The notes under the pieces: generated by a model
Database searches by the model: none
What the model was told of the DNA's origin: nothing
The model's input: the letters and a program-made list of their open reading frames with translations, nothing else
Assembly (NCBI GenBank): GCA_021234535.1
Contig: CM037837.1
Coordinates: 9,604,636 to 9,668,635 of the forward strand
DNA length: 64,000 nucleotides
Direction: 5' to 3'
Source of the DNA: Stichopus chloronotus
Lineage: Eukaryota; Echinodermata; Holothuroidea; Aspidochirotida; Stichopodidae
Position numbers and translations under genes: made by a program
Shown: positions 46,175-59,699 of the stretch, one piece after another
Numbering within the stretch: the first letter of the stretch is position 1
How the letters are laid out: every line of letters begins with the position of its first letter

Positions 46175-49100
46175 CTACAAAGCGAAGGAAGACATTCGGC
46201 AGAAATTTCCACCTTGGTATTGGAGTATCTCTCTTTAACATGATATTTTTAATGCCATAGAAGTATGCCAACAAAATATTGACCACTATTTGGTATAGAT
46301 TTTCCTTTGAAATTTAAAATACTAATACATTGCTCTTACAGATACTCACTGAGTCATTTCATTAAACTCACTAAATTTTCCCCGAACCAAGTTCAAGTTT
46401 CCTTCAAATGCTGATAAGAAATGGTCAAACTAGAATCCCCATGCGTCCCGTACAAAGGAACACATATGAGTGAGTATTAAATTAACGACTTATTTTGGTA
46501 TTGCAAATTCGTGACCAGACACTAATAGTACTGATCCATGTGGACACAGCCATTGCACACAATCCTAGTGCAACCAAATGACATACATATGACTTTTGAC
46601 TTTTGATATACTATGCTGGCATTTTGTGTTCTTGACATTTTTTGTGTTGGGGGGACCCTTATAAACCAATGAATGCAAATAGCATACAGAACAAATACAA
46701 GACAAACAAATCCAATCCTCAATAACTTTAGTGGAGCACATTGAGTTCTGTTGTGCAATTTACTAACTTTCCCAAGCCTCTCATGTTTCTCTAGACATAT
46801 TATTAATCAAGGTAAGGTTAAGCCAAATGACAAACTATCACCTATGAGAGAGAAACGACCTGTATAATTGGATTTTTGAAAATTTGTGACAAGACACTTT
46901 CATAATGCATACGGACACGGCCAGTGACCTGAAATCTTTCATAATTATGGCATGTGCACCTTGCATCTTGACTAATTATGCCATTTAAAAGTATAACCAT
47001 ATGGCTGCAGTTTTCAAAATCCTCAAAAACATATAACAATATTACCTCTACAACTACAAAATATCAATATTTACTGTGCAGTTTTAATGTTAGATCTCAC
47101 TGACCAGAGTACGGAATCATTACAATTAGAGCTCCATTCTGTGCAGCACCTCTTCCGCTTCACCGCATCGCAGCGAAGCGCCCTATCCCTTTACTATGTA
47201 AGCCATTCTTTCCTTTGCTCGTTCTCCATTGCTATAACTCCATTCAATTTCCTTCCATCTGTATTTTGACAATAAGTTCTCTCTTTCACTAATTATGTTT
47301 GTTTGGACAGTAAATAATACTGTTCAGGACCATCATTTTACCTTTAAAGAAGTAAGGTAGTAAAAATAATGGATAAAAATAATGCCTTGCAATTACACAC
47401 TAAATCCTCCTAGATAGAGGCCTTGTGGTAACTGCTCTTACATCAAGACTTTGTGTTTCTTTAAGTAGTTTATCGTCATTTCCTCCCCTCAGATTTAGAA
47501 AGATTACAGTGTCTTCTTTATTCTGATGTCAGATTTATTGGGATTGGTTAAGATTTTGGACCGTCATTTTTGATATCCAATGGTAGACTGTTTAACATTT
47601 GAGGCAAATCTGGCGAGAGGCTTAATCAAAATTTCTCAGTGGGCCTACAGCATGTGTTCAAGCCAAGTGTAAGATGCCCCAGCAAAGCCTTAATTCAAGC
47701 CCGAATTTTTACAGTTTTCATCAAAGCCTTTCATTTGAAACTAGGATAGTTTTAAGTGGAACAGGTAAGAAAACATTTTCAATTTGTTTTGTGGAAAATT
47801 ATTAATTTCAGACAGAGGAAATATCATTGTTGTTCTCAATTAATCTGTAGAGGATTGGCATGTAATCAGTGCCTTGTTGCGTTGAATTGGGCTAATCCAT
47901 GTTCATGAAAGGGTGGTTTGTTGTGTGTTTAGGTATAGGTCACAGTGCATGTATGTAGTACCTACTTATTCCTCATCTCCCAAGGTGGTAACTTATCAGC
48001 ATTGTTTTCGGTATGATGTTATTCATAAGATTATTCACATGTGGATTTCTTTTATAATCTAGGTCTACGTTTACACTGCATTCATCACCAGGGTTCTAGT
48101 TCATAAAAGTTTAAGGAATATTCTTAACTTTAATAAATTCTATCATTTTCATTATCTTTATATTGATAATCGTTCGGAACATTTTTTTGTTCCTAAAGTA
48201 GGAACGATTTCCAAGAAATCATACCTAACTTATTAAGAAACTTTTAATTGGGAGGATTCCTTAGTAACTTTTATGAAACAGAACCCACGACTGTAAGAAC
48301 AAATACACACATACTGAAGTCTTAAAGGTTGGTAAAGTTTCAAAGGTAGTGATTGAATAAACATATATGGGAAAGTAGGCCGGGGTGCATTTGCTCCATT
48401 TACCAAAAGAGTACGTACGTAGTAATCAGAGGTTGGAATCATTCCTCTTTGATTTGATTCTGCCCCTGCTGTACGTTCCATTCACTTTCTATTGTTTTGG
48501 ACAGGAAATGTTTTATCCACTCATAAATAAGATTAACATAGCCCCTTCAAGTATTTGGGGCATTTATTTGTACCCAGTCATTAATTTGGGGCAAATAATA
48601 GTACACAGTTTTGAAATAATGTGTTGAATAAATCCTAAATTAACTTTACAACCCCTTTGAATGGAATGGAATAATCCTTACACAGCTCCTCGGAGCTCTC
48701 CACAGACTTTCCATGAATTGTTTAGATAGTGTGAATAATCAATTAACTGACTTTCAGAGGCTATTTTTCTTGCTTGTAAAAGAGCAATTTGGGGCTGAAG
48801 GAATTGTAATGAGAGGAAGGTTAATGTTAAGGGGAGTGCGGTCCGTATTTGTAATACAGATGTGATACAATGTGAAAATAATAAACATACATTCACCTAT
48901 TTGAACCAAGTGAAGGTATATGAATATGTGACAGTATGTGAAGAGGTGATACTCAATCAGTGGTAGTAGCTTCAATGGTAACTATACAGAATAAATTACC
49001 ATATGTTGGCAGAGTTTTATGCACAGAAAGTCCGTCTATTGATAATTTTGATTGGACACACCATTAATTCAACTTCTTCTGAGGTAATTCTTTAACTCTG

Positions 49101-50751
49101 GATATACCAGTCATCAAAGAAGGGCAAATTACAGCGAGGCTTCTTCTGACACTTTCTATCACACTTTCCATAATGACTATCGGGTGATGACGTTTATTGC
49201 ACCCGACAAATTGTCAAAAATGCATCCATTTATACTAACAGAGTTTTCATTAAAATGAGGATTTTAAAATGGGAAAAATTTTGGTTATATAAATAACCCC
49301 TTTGACACTCTCTGAGTGCACCTCTACAATCAGTTGACTTTTACCAAAAATTTTGTTGGTAAATACTTGACAGATTGCAGGGAGTTGTACTTCACAGCCC
49401 CATTTCTTTACGAAAGATTTGGTTCTACACGATTTTACAACTTGCAAAACCACCTGCTTATTAACATCCAAATTTTGAAAGATTTCAGTAAAAGGCATCT
49501 ACAGGGAGAATCACTTCATTAATAGCAAAGACCACTCTGAAGTCTAAACTGACATGTTTTCCAATGCCAGATCATGGCTTCAAAATGTGCAGTTCTACAA
49601 GATTCTATCCATTGGTTCTTAAAGATATAAATACTCATGATTAGCATTACACAATAGGCCCAGAGTGAACAGTTGAACTTAATTCTGGAATAACTTAGTT
49701 CTACAATAACTGAAATGGAATATTTCTCTTACCTATAGTCTGCATAAGTCACACATGCATCATAGACATATGGCATTTTGAAACTTCCCATCTGTGAACA
49801 ATTGTACTTTTAAAGGTATTGTCAAAGTCACTTCTGGCCGAATTTCAACTACGAAACCGGCCAAATTCAGTTCCAGTTGGATCTAAGAATTTAGATCTGG
49901 TGCATCCCTAAATTGAGACGTATAAAGAAGATGATGATGGAGAACCTATATACCCAAACTGCCAGTGTGAGCATCATTCAACATTTGTAGCCCTACAGCT
50001 GCAGATTCTCAAACCAGAAAATTGGTTTGCTACTTTGTCGCTTCTACGATCATTTCTAAACATTGACCTAAAAGTCAGAGTTAGGCTTTTGCCCTATGTG
50101 GGGTATTAAGTTGCATGCATGTCTCCCGATATGAGAAATCTAAACAAAAATTTCACCAAACCGAAATTCTCATACACAATGACATAAATGAAGAATGCTG
50201 CAAATCATTGGCGTAATAAAATTTGGAGAAGTGACACTATATCTTATGAAATGATGGGGGAAGGAATTTGATACTGTATCCTCCATGATTAACACCCATA
50301 GACCCGAGCTGGCGGTTTTTTATTTTAAGGAAACATCTTAAATAATGTAAAATGTTCTTTACTACGTGTGTTGGTTTCTCTCAAATTGGTAAATGAGTCT
50401 GAAGGAGAAAGGTGTGTGTGTGTGTGTGGAGGGGGGTGAACTGTGTCATAAAGTTACTTTCCAGTTATTTGCCCCTATGGTACCTCCTTTCTCTGTTTAG
50501 CCTCTGCCACAAGACAGCCACTATTTCCAAACTTCCACATCATCCAGATGGCCTATGGGTACTCCTCAAATATTAACATTAATTGCACCATCACACATAA
50601 TGAAATGATTCTGGTGTGACATGAGACCTTAAATTTCAGTAAAAGATACTGGCAAGATCAATGTTTCTATTTGAAAAAAGACAGCTCATAAGTACATTTC
50701 AGTGAGTCACTTCTATACTAAGAAATTGGAGAAATTCACTCATCACCTAAC
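46175..50751. other. CUB2 intra-domain intron
   Basis: Mostly unique AT-rich sequence with no gene recognised. 46.74-46.92 kb matches 43.8-44.0 kb. 49.98-50.75 kb matches 59.7-60.94 kb (GCATGCATGTCTCC, GAATGCTGCAAA). A GT microsatellite is at 50411-50428. Confidence 0.5.
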
Positions 50752-50954
50752 CTCTAACTTGTCGTAGGAGCATGGTGATGAATATTCTAAATTCCATTTA
50801 GAGAAGCTCAGCTTTATTGTCTGCCCATGGCTTGCTTGTATTTCGGTACGACAGTACAGGTTGTTACCGTAGTTGTCAGGATAATCGGGTGAGGCCACAT
50901 CGGTACCACTAATCGTGATTGGTTCGCTATCGTCACATGTCGCATGGAGGGGAG
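50752..50954 (-). CDS. CUB2 first-half exon
   Basis: Exon of 203 nt with acceptor TCACAACAG and donor GTTAGG, a weaker donor than in the sister exons. It has an HATC cysteine, then ITISGTDVASPDYPDNYGN, an LYC cysteine, QTIKLSFSKWNLEY, and PCSYD with the third cysteine and the calcium-site Asp. The reading continues across the phase-0 junction into VFDGD at 46174. With CUB1 it forms a subfamily that has VASP where CUB3-CUB6 have the sequon NVTSP. The frame stays open upstream through the polypyrimidine tract, which I regard as intron. Confidence 0.78.
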
Positions 50955-52023
50955 CTGTTGTGATAAGATGCAAAATAGAATAGTGATAAAAAAGGATAAG
51001 GTGGATAAAAGTTGTGCACTTTCTCATGACGTCAGTACCATTGGTGATGATTTGTCTAGTGCTGCATGATGCAAGGGTAGGTGACAGTGTGGTAGAAAGA
51101 ACTATTAAGGGATTTGCAACAAGATGCAAACTATAGGATAAAGAGAATTCAGAATAAGCTAGTAGATTCAAGATGATTTTATCTTCATTTAACCGAGACA
51201 TGAACACAACTGATTAAGGTGTTTATCGACGAAAATATTAGCAACATATTTGTTGTGTTGTGATGTGTTCAATATGGACTTCCAAAACGCCAGCTATGAG
51301 TATTATAATCGTTTCTTTCCTTAAAATCAATAAGTCCCCAAAACTCCCTGGTTTGGGAATTCGCTAGTGACGTACTCACCTCATATAACCTATGCATTAG
51401 CGTATTGACCATGGTCTAGCATCTGGCAATTTTGTGTGTGTGTTCTTGTGTGTATCTGGTCACTGCCCTTCTGTAATTGCCAGCCTTTTGGTCTGCCAGT
51501 GAAGTTTTCAGCTGCTAGTTGCATCTGTGCTTATCCACCTTGGCTTTCCAAGAATTACAAAGATTTCAGCATTTGATTGCTGGTGACAGCAGATGACTTT
51601 TAACCTCCACCACAAACAGCAGTTCTTCTTCTACTTAATATAGACTAGCCGGTATGTTACGCATAACAATTACCTCTGATCCTGTTTCCTCAAATACACA
51701 AACAAAAACCTTTTTCACCATACAATTTCTGGTGACAGCCTTAAAATAGACCACAAACAGTGGCAGCAATTTGAACTAAATCTAACAGCGCATGTTCAAA
51801 AGGACTGTATATTTATCAAACATATTAATACGTTTATAGTCCTTAAAACACTATATATATCTGAACTTAATTTTTAATGTGATTATGCTATTGCAATCGG
51901 TCGGCCAAAAAATATGACCTCAAAAACTTGCTTCTATCAATGGCTTTCAATCAGATAGTTCCTGGAATAAAATGCTTTTTATGACTACAACTCGGTGACT
52001 GCTGAAGATTTTCATTTTCTCAC
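50955..52023. other. Inter-domain intron CUB1-CUB2
   Basis: Starts with the conserved pre-acceptor block. 51030-51130 carries a decayed echo of a first-half exon (GTCAGTACCATTGGTGATGA, then GTGCTGCATGATGC), perhaps a dead exon copy. The rest is unrecognised. Confidence 0.45.
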
Positions 52024-52207
52024 CTGGAGGTAAAGTGGGAATTGGGTCCCCAATGAATGTAACAGTAGCTAAGTAACCTTCGTAAAAGAGACTATGGTCA
52101 GAGGAGAATTCCAAAGTCATGAAGGGACCAGAGCTGTAAATTGGTGCCGGAATGGAAGAACCGGAAAGTGTTTCAAGTGGATAATTTGGGATGCCATCAT
52201 TGTGAAC
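52024..52207 (-). CDS. CUB1 second-half exon (lacks Cys4)
   Basis: Exon of 184 nt with acceptor TTTGTAG and donor GTGAGA. It reads VHNDGIPNYPLETLSGSS, then IPAPIYSSGPFMTLEFSSD and a GYLATVTFIGDP strand, ending in phase 1 after a proline-rich tail. It is eight codons longer than the usual 160-nt second-half exons because of that tail. Where the others have FCDT, LCDS or LCG, this exon has LSG, so the fourth CUB cysteine is absent, matching the missing third cysteine in its partner. The calcium-site Asp (FSSD) is kept. It lies between CUB2 (50752) and a stretch of older repeats. Confidence 0.75.
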
Positions 52208-52879
52208 CTACAAAGAGAAAAAATACATTCAGTAAAAAAAAAGATCTATGTGACTGCATTTCGTGCCTCTCTCTTATCATCATTTGTTCATGCTATGAGA
52301 GACAGCAAAAAAAAAAGGAGACCATATCTGGTCTAGCTTTTACTTCTTTCCCTGAAATTTTGAACAGTCAAGGTCTCTAAAGGTAAAGGCAATTGTCCTT
52401 AGTACAAAAGGTTACTATTTTGAAATATTCATTTTTTAGGTAATTCCTGAAAATTAGTCTAGAATAATCCTTTGTGAGATGAATCAAAGGGGTTCTTATC
52501 TCATTCCTCTCATTATAGGCTACATGTAATGCACGGGATGAGATATTGTGGTTACTTTTGGGGTTAGAGGGTATTACAGCTTTCTCAGTTGCCTAGCAAG
52601 TTGCTATGATGACATTACTTGTATGGTGAATATTTGAAACATGTAGGTCTAACCTGGTATTGTACTTAAGGTGACCCCAAATCCTCTCCCATTTGGGTAG
52701 TGGTCAAAAGTCAGAAGTCAAATTTAAGGAAATCTACTCTTATTTTTACTGTATTTCTTAATCTAAAATAGTTGTTTTCGTGTGAACGTCAAATACATGA
52801 TTGGTATACAAAATTTTATCTAAAAATCTGTATGTGTTTTGAGGTCAAGATCAGAGGTCAAATTTGACCCAGAAAAGTT
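52208..52879. other. CUB1 intra-domain intron, 3' part
   Basis: No gene is seen; it contains an A-rich tract at 52232-52241 and another near 52308-52316. Confidence 0.4.
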
Positions 52880-53280
52880 TTCGTCTGCAACTCATCCTAG
52901 ACCGCAGTGCTAATGACAGTCAAATTTGGTGGCCAGGAGGCCTTTGGTCTGAAGTTGTGTCTGCCATCAAAATTTAAAATCAGAGGACAAGGATCAAATC
53001 TCACATCGGCAAAATATTTTGATCGAGTGTGTTGGGATTTCCTTCTAGACGGTAAGTCTAATGAACTTAAAACTTGGTTGTTGTAAGGTACCTCAGTATG
53101 ATATGCAGCGTTCATCCGATCCGAACCGTGATGGCATAGGCCAAAGGTCACAGTAATTACAACACACAATACAGTATGGTAGGTTCTGTTAGTACAAGGT
53201 GTCAACATAACTTATTTGATCTTTGCTTTTCACTATGAGTACACTCTGAGTTACTATTTCAACCTATGCAAAAATGTTTT
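52880..53280 (+). repeat. Family D, diverged copies
   Basis: CTTCTAGACGGTAAGTCTAA, AACTTAAAACTTGG and GGCCAAAGGTCACAG match the monomers at 41306-42160 in the same orientation. Confidence 0.65.
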
Positions 53281-54787
53281 GGCCCAACAATTATGACTAA
53301 TAACAATGTCATTTTCCATGATTTTGTTAATATCACACACATCTTCACACATTTTGACCCCTACCCTAATGGGGGGTCTCAGGCCACCTTAAGCACCATA
53401 CCCGGTTAGACACCCCTATGTCTCATATATCAACTATACATAATGTTACCATGGGAACTGTTGCTATGGCCACTGAGTGAGACATAATACACTTTAGCAC
53501 CCCAATGCAACTACAATATCTCATCCTGAACATTACATAGGGATGAGATAACAATTCTTTAAGTAGCTGTTTCAAAACGTTCTGTATTTGCAGTTCACAC
53601 TGCTGTCTATGGTGTGTCAGCACCTCTGTGAACCAGGGATGGGTCAAATAGTCTTCACTTGCTTTATGCAATCGAGATGTTGGTCATGGATGCATCGATG
53701 GTTGGAAAGTTGTCTTAGACGGAAGTTTTGAAAAGAGCATATCTGCTCCAACAAGAGAAGCAAGGAACTACTGGCCTGACAGTGCATGTACCTAAGCTAC
53801 CAACACCACCAAAATTTCAATCCTTTGTGTCTGCACATAAAAGGTGCAATTAAACAAAATAACTTCTGGGTCCTGACTTTAACATTCCTGCCAGAAGGAA
53901 TATTAGAAACACTGTGAACACTTCCTGGTGTTGATGATGTTTCTTTGGAGATTGCAATGGAGACTTTGGTGGAGAGTACTGACCTAAAATCAAGCAATGA
54001 AGAGGCCGATCTCATCATCATACTGCATGTCATAACGAAGTGTATACATGGAGAGAATGTGACAAGTTATCTCAGATGACGTAGATGATTCTTCTTTGTT
54101 TCTATACATTTCATAAGTGAACAAGTGCACTCTACATAAACTCCCCAGTGACAAAAATCTTTCTGCAGTGGATCTGCATGAGAGCAACTGCTGTGAACAT
54201 ATATACTATACATGGAGTAGGCAAAGGTTTTCCTGGCTATGAATGTCTTCATTACTGCCACTGACATCATTGCAGCAATTTATGTGGGAAGAAAAAATTT
54301 GTACTTAAGGTTCTTCAAGCCATTGGTCCAGAGAGCCTGTCCATGATTAGTAAAGCTTGAGCCAATATACATGATGCCTGCACTCCCCAACTGCTTCCCT
54401 CATTTCTTGCTTTAGTAAGACGTTTGATGACTGCGTCCATGGCTGAGTGACAGTTACTTAAAAATGTGGGAGAAGATAACAGGAGTGGGAGCATCTATCA
54501 GGTTGTGCCGTGGCCATCCACTCACAACTCAAGCAGGAAGTAAGAATATCAAAAGAGTCCACTGCCAAGTGACCCAGCTGACTGGCAGCTATGACAGATG
54601 CACCACCTGCAGTTCACTGAATCAAAAAAACAACTGATGAGAGCAAACTGGCTCTGTTCTGACACCCTATCCATCACACAGTTTTCACACCAGGGACACA
54701 AATGGCTCCTGATGAACTTTTACAGATGGCACGTTGTGGTTTCTCATCTTAAGGGAGCCGATATCTTTTGCATTTTCCGAGAAGCTA
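53281..54787 (+). pseudogene. Possible relic of a dispersed coding family (EEAD motif)
   Basis: Around 53990-54070 the plus strand reads SSNEEADLIIILHVITKC, resembling the EEAD...LH stretch of a large family often multiplied in invertebrate genomes. Further broken words (AKGFPGYECLHYC, VLQAIGPESLS, PQLLPSFLALVRRLM, FTESKKQLMRANWLC) fit its downstream half in shifting frames up to about 54660. No open frame is long. The assignment rests on weak, memory-based similarity, and 53281-53840 is unassigned. Confidence 0.3.
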
Positions 54788-55761
54788 CAATCTTGGACAA
54801 AATTGTTGGGACACTTTGTCATACGTTGCAAACATAATACTGAATTTTAGGTGAGAGGATAACATGAAACCCCGCGCCCCTTTTCAATGTTGCGCTATCG
54901 AAGTGAATGTACCCTTTGAACAGCAATCCTATAGCCAACATTGAACGGGGGCAAGGGGTATCCCAAGGTATTTTGTCCAAGATTGTCTGAGTTTTTTGGG
55001 CAAAATTTGGGAGCGTAATTTTGAAAGAAAATTGAACATTTTTGGACGAGAAGCATCATAAAAATTAGTTATCGGTGCCTATTGGTCTGGGGATTTTCAA
55101 ATGAAAGTATTCTGAATTTCGACTATGAACATAACAAGTTTAATTTTAATTTTGGGGGTTTCTTTCTATATGTTTTGTTGAAAAGCAGTGATCATGAATA
55201 GACTGTTTAATGGTTTTGTATGCAGACAGAAATAGTTGCATTTAGAAATAACATTGATATGCAGCTTTTGTATGCATAGCAACAGGAGTGTTACTGCAAT
55301 TGTAGAATGCTGGTAGGAATCCCGGTTATAATATATTCTGAAGTAGCTCCACGTCCTACCAAAATGCATTAAAGTCAGAACTGTAGATTCAGTTTAATAT
55401 TAAAATAATGGTAGAACGTTAGTAAAGGCTGGTTTTTTACATTTTTGGCCACTAAATCAAGATTTGTAACTGCAATTTTTACATTGCATGAAGCTGGTAA
55501 CATATGTAATCTTCAGTTTTGTTATCTACGCAATTTTCCCAAAGGCTGCTTAAATTTTCCTGTCAAAACATTTGGTAGAACGTGGGTTTCATTAACCTAT
55601 ACTGTCGGACGCTGTTGTTAGGTCTAAGTCAGCTTGGGTGGGGAGGCCGGGGTTCGATTCACGGCATGACCATAGTGTTTTTCACTGCTCAATTATCCAT
55701 CTATAAACTCAAATGTCTGTCAGCTTCTCATTTTTCATTCATTCATATATAACATAAGGTA

Positions 55762-55842
<81 letters not shown>

Positions 55843-56810
55843 TATTAATATAATGATATAGTTCTAACAACAAGTATGTACTCTGACGTCAGTTGAAACT
55901 GCTTAAAATGACTGACATATTACAGTGCACCATGTACAGTACAGCAGAATGGGTGCCACAATGTCACTGTTATGTGAATATGAGCAAATGTCACATTTAT
56001 TAAATTTGATTATCGGTTTATTTTGTATAATGATAGTACACTTTTTTACCCAGATTAACGTGTAAGCCAGTCATAATAGTCACTAAGCGTCCTTACTTTA
56101 ATACCAGACACCACATCATCACTGTGAACAATTTGAATAAATAACACATATACATCGATCTTCTTTAAAGGACCACTAACATGTTAATTTTTTGGAGGGG
56201 GGTGTTTTTTTGTTTTTGTTTTTGTTTTTTTTGGTACCTGTCTTGATATCAGAGTTTGAGCCGAAAGTATGTCATTTGTTCTGTATCATACAAAATGTTT
56301 TAAAGTACTTTCCTGGTCGACAAGATGCATTGAGTTATGATGTTACCTCCCCAATGACTGCATTTTATTCAGCACGTTTAGTGTAAATACATGGATTTGA
56401 CTGACTTATTCCTCCCTTTTCTCCGTAATATCATTGACAACATTCACACCATAATATTACAGTGTACCAACTTCAATATAGGCCCCAAACATGCACTGCT
56501 GATGTCTCTTGTTGGAAGGAATATGCACCCCCCCATTTTGCCGTTTAACTTATTTCAAATTGATGATTTTTCCTGTGCCCCGCGCATGCTTCTGGCCCGT
56601 CGAAATTCTCAGATAATCTTGGACAAAATTGTTGGGACACTTTGTCGTACATTGCAAATATAATGCTGAATTCTAGGTGAGAGGATAGCATGAAACCCCA
56701 CGCCCCTTTTCAATGTTGTGCTACAGAAGTGAATGTACCCTTTGAACAGCAATCCTATAGCCAACATTGAACGGGGGCGGGGGTGTCCTAAGGTATTTTG
56801 TCCAAGACTG
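54788..56810 (+). mobile_element. Composite TA-element copy 3 (2.0 kb)
   Basis: Modules at 54788-54985 and 56614-56810 are in the same orientation, with TA on both outer sides (54786-54787, 56811-56812). The interior matches copies 1 and 2. It carries an AT microsatellite of about 75 bases (about 55766-55839). Confidence 0.85.
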
Positions 56811-57067
56811 TACGTAGCTCATTGTGTCTGAACCCACAGACCGAAAGATTGAAGTGACCTGATGAGTATGGGGATGAGCAAAAGAATATCTGTGATGATG
56901 GTCATTTAAATTCCAAAGTAAGAAACATTCAAAACACAAACAGGCAAAATGGATTTGAGCTCTTGTATAGCGACATCACTCCTCTGTATTGCATTCTGTT
57001 TTAAAGTGTTAAAAATTGATTTGGAATATGAAACTTCTGTGAAATGACTTATATGTGATACATACCG

Positions 57068-57170
57068 GTGCTGGAGCCTATCTGTTGATAAGGCGGTGGC
57101 ATTTGAAGCAATGAAGCTTAGAGAGCTTCGTGGTTCTATCCGAAGCACAGTAACAGGTCGTTGGTTCGAG
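57068..57170 (+). repeat. tRNA-like SINE head, diverged
   Basis: GGTGCTGGAGCCTATCTG followed by GGCATTTGAAGCAATGAAGC and GTGGTTCTATCC resembles the reverse complement of 63115-63216. The A- and B-box-like blocks are weakened. Confidence 0.5.
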
Positions 57171-59699
57171 AGTTTTTCGAGGTTTCCATATCTTAACTGA
57201 CTTTGTGAAGAATACCCAAATTTGGTTCAAAATTTTATACTTGGTAGTCACTAAGTTTTAATATATTTGTCGGAGGCTTTCTCTTGTGTGATTGCCTATT
57301 GTTGTTAACTAATTGTCCTTCAGGGCATGAAGATCAGCTTGTACAATCCTGTAACTGCCCTTTGCCTATGAGACATCAACCTCAGATCACATAAAATACA
57401 CTTCAACATTTAGTTTCTCAATCATAAGTGACATCTTACTTACTTGATGCCGGTCTACATTTTAAAAATATTCACATACAAATTCAATAACAACCAAAGT
57501 AGTGCAATTAAATTGGCCTTAATCATGATGTCTGATTGACTGCTTTGTTCACCCCAGAAAAGAAATCAACAACCCCTAAAACCTATGCCTTTACAGTCAA
57601 ATCATGAAAACCAACAAAAGGTGGATGAATTAGCCTATCTGGTGTGTGATCAGCGGCTATTTTGCAAATATGCCAATTAAAAAATGTCACAGTCTAAATT
57701 TAATGTTATCATCGAGACATGTAATCTAGGGGTAATTAGGAATCAATAAATGCATTGATCTCTTTAACTTACTTTTCTTCACCTGGTTTTACTTAATTTC
57801 TTCCTGGCTAGCTTAAATGATCGTATGGTTGTACACTTCTAAATCTTCAAAACCATCTCCATGTTAGGCCTAACTATATGTGGAACTGTAATATTACATT
57901 TACATTTTTTGGAGTAAGCAGTCTACTGCTGATCGAAGGATTATCACCACAGTTTATGAAATAGAAGAAAAATTCACATGTTTGAAAGTGTGAAAGTATA
58001 CTAACATATGTTACTATATATGTAAACATTATGTACAGTCACTGGTAGAAGCTTAGAGACTACATACAGTAGCATTTTGCACTAATGTTTTACATAACAT
58101 TCTACTCACTCATATTTAAACTGACTTAGAACTGAATTGATTTGCAAAGAAGGACCAACTTTTTATAACACTGATTGAAAACCTGACTACTTCAACTTAA
58201 TCTGAGGTGCGTTTGCAACACTAAAGCACTGGACTTAACATCTGTGAGGACCCTGGTGTGGGCCTTCTTAGATTAAAATTAATCCTACTTGAGACTATGT
58301 TGGCGCACGTCATCAATTTGAGAGCAGGGCAACGGCTGTGATCACTTTCACTCCTCCACTTCCCCATCGAAAGAATTCCACTGAGATTTACACTGCCATG
58401 GCAAATTAAAGTAATGAACGGTCCTCTAGTACTTTCCACAAAGAGAAGCGTAATTATCTGTTGCCATGTAGGACAACACAAACATGGTTTGGTTTTGTTG
58501 ATAACCAGTCTCAATCTAATTTCGGTAGGCTATCAACCCTTCATAAGTGTTCAAAATATGCTGAATAAGCTTTCCAGCAATACAATTTGTGAAATTCAGA
58601 GGTAAGATAACCGTCAGAATAATTTCCACTTGAAATTATTACTGTGTTGTTCCTCTGTGGTTTTACATTTACTTTTCAGCAGGCTTAGGTCCTAGGTCTA
58701 GGTAACTTTAGGTCTTCGAACTTCAAAGGGAAAGTTATTTCACCATTATCACGAGTAATATTAGCTAGATGGTAATTAGCAATCGTTTTGCATAGAGGAC
58801 TGAAAAAACGTAGTCGGTCTACGGTTTTACTGTATTCATCCACCAGTGATTGAACGTGCTCTATCCTCTTGGTTTATCAGTGTATAACCCATGCCCACCT
58901 GACGAATTGACGATTCTTCCCAAATATGTATGAATATAGGATATTAACTGCCTAGTTGCACTAGAACACGTTGTCTTCGAGCCACTTGTCTTCTTCACTT
59001 TTACTCTATGCCACTGTTGGGTTGACCCAAGCATACACCCAACACTTTGGTTATAGGGGAGAGGTGCATAAGTGTCGTCAGGACCATCACCGTTCTGTTC
59101 CTACACAGAGAAGGTTGTAACAACTGCGATATTAGGCACCATTTTTTCTCCACCGGAGACAACACTATTGGTACGTCCACACAGGTTAGTCTAACAGTCA
59201 TACATGATCTGAACTTATTCAGTGACAACAAACATTTAAAACAGCAATTTATTGGTCATCACAATATATCAATAAATTTGTGAAGTTGGAGGCACAATGG
59301 CATCAAATAAGAAATTATCGCAACACTAGGAACCCTAATTACTAGGTACATAGAGTTCCACCATTAGTTGGCATGGAACAAAAGTAGTGAATGTAGAAGT
59401 CACATGCACATCAAAGTACATAATCCCCTATGTACTGTAGATCGCTTCAGTTGGTCAAAGGAATCAATCCTAGATCATATTACTTCCAAAAAGTCAGTGC
59501 ATTTTCTCTGAAAGTGTAATACTTCACCATGGGTACAAGCAAGAAGTTCAAGTTCACAGTGGCGTCAGCAGCCTTGAAAAATTCAATCGGGTGCTGAGTC
59601 ATTTCGTCTCCATTAGATATTGTTCAGTTGTTCGTTCAAACGTTTTTTTTTCTTTTCAAGACAATTTGAGACGGAGGAGGCCTCAAGCCCTTTGAGTGG
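57171..59699. other. CUB1 intra-domain intron, unique part
   Basis: About 2.5 kb with no gene, repeat family or RNA that I recognise. 58080-58200 has a few CTGACTT-like words similar to 45.3-45.9 kb. Confidence 0.4.

Noticed and set aside
58221..58514. Minus-strand frame of 97 codons
   Set aside because: No domain, no splice sites matching the CUB exons, and no similarity I recognise. It may be chance or an unknown repeat.
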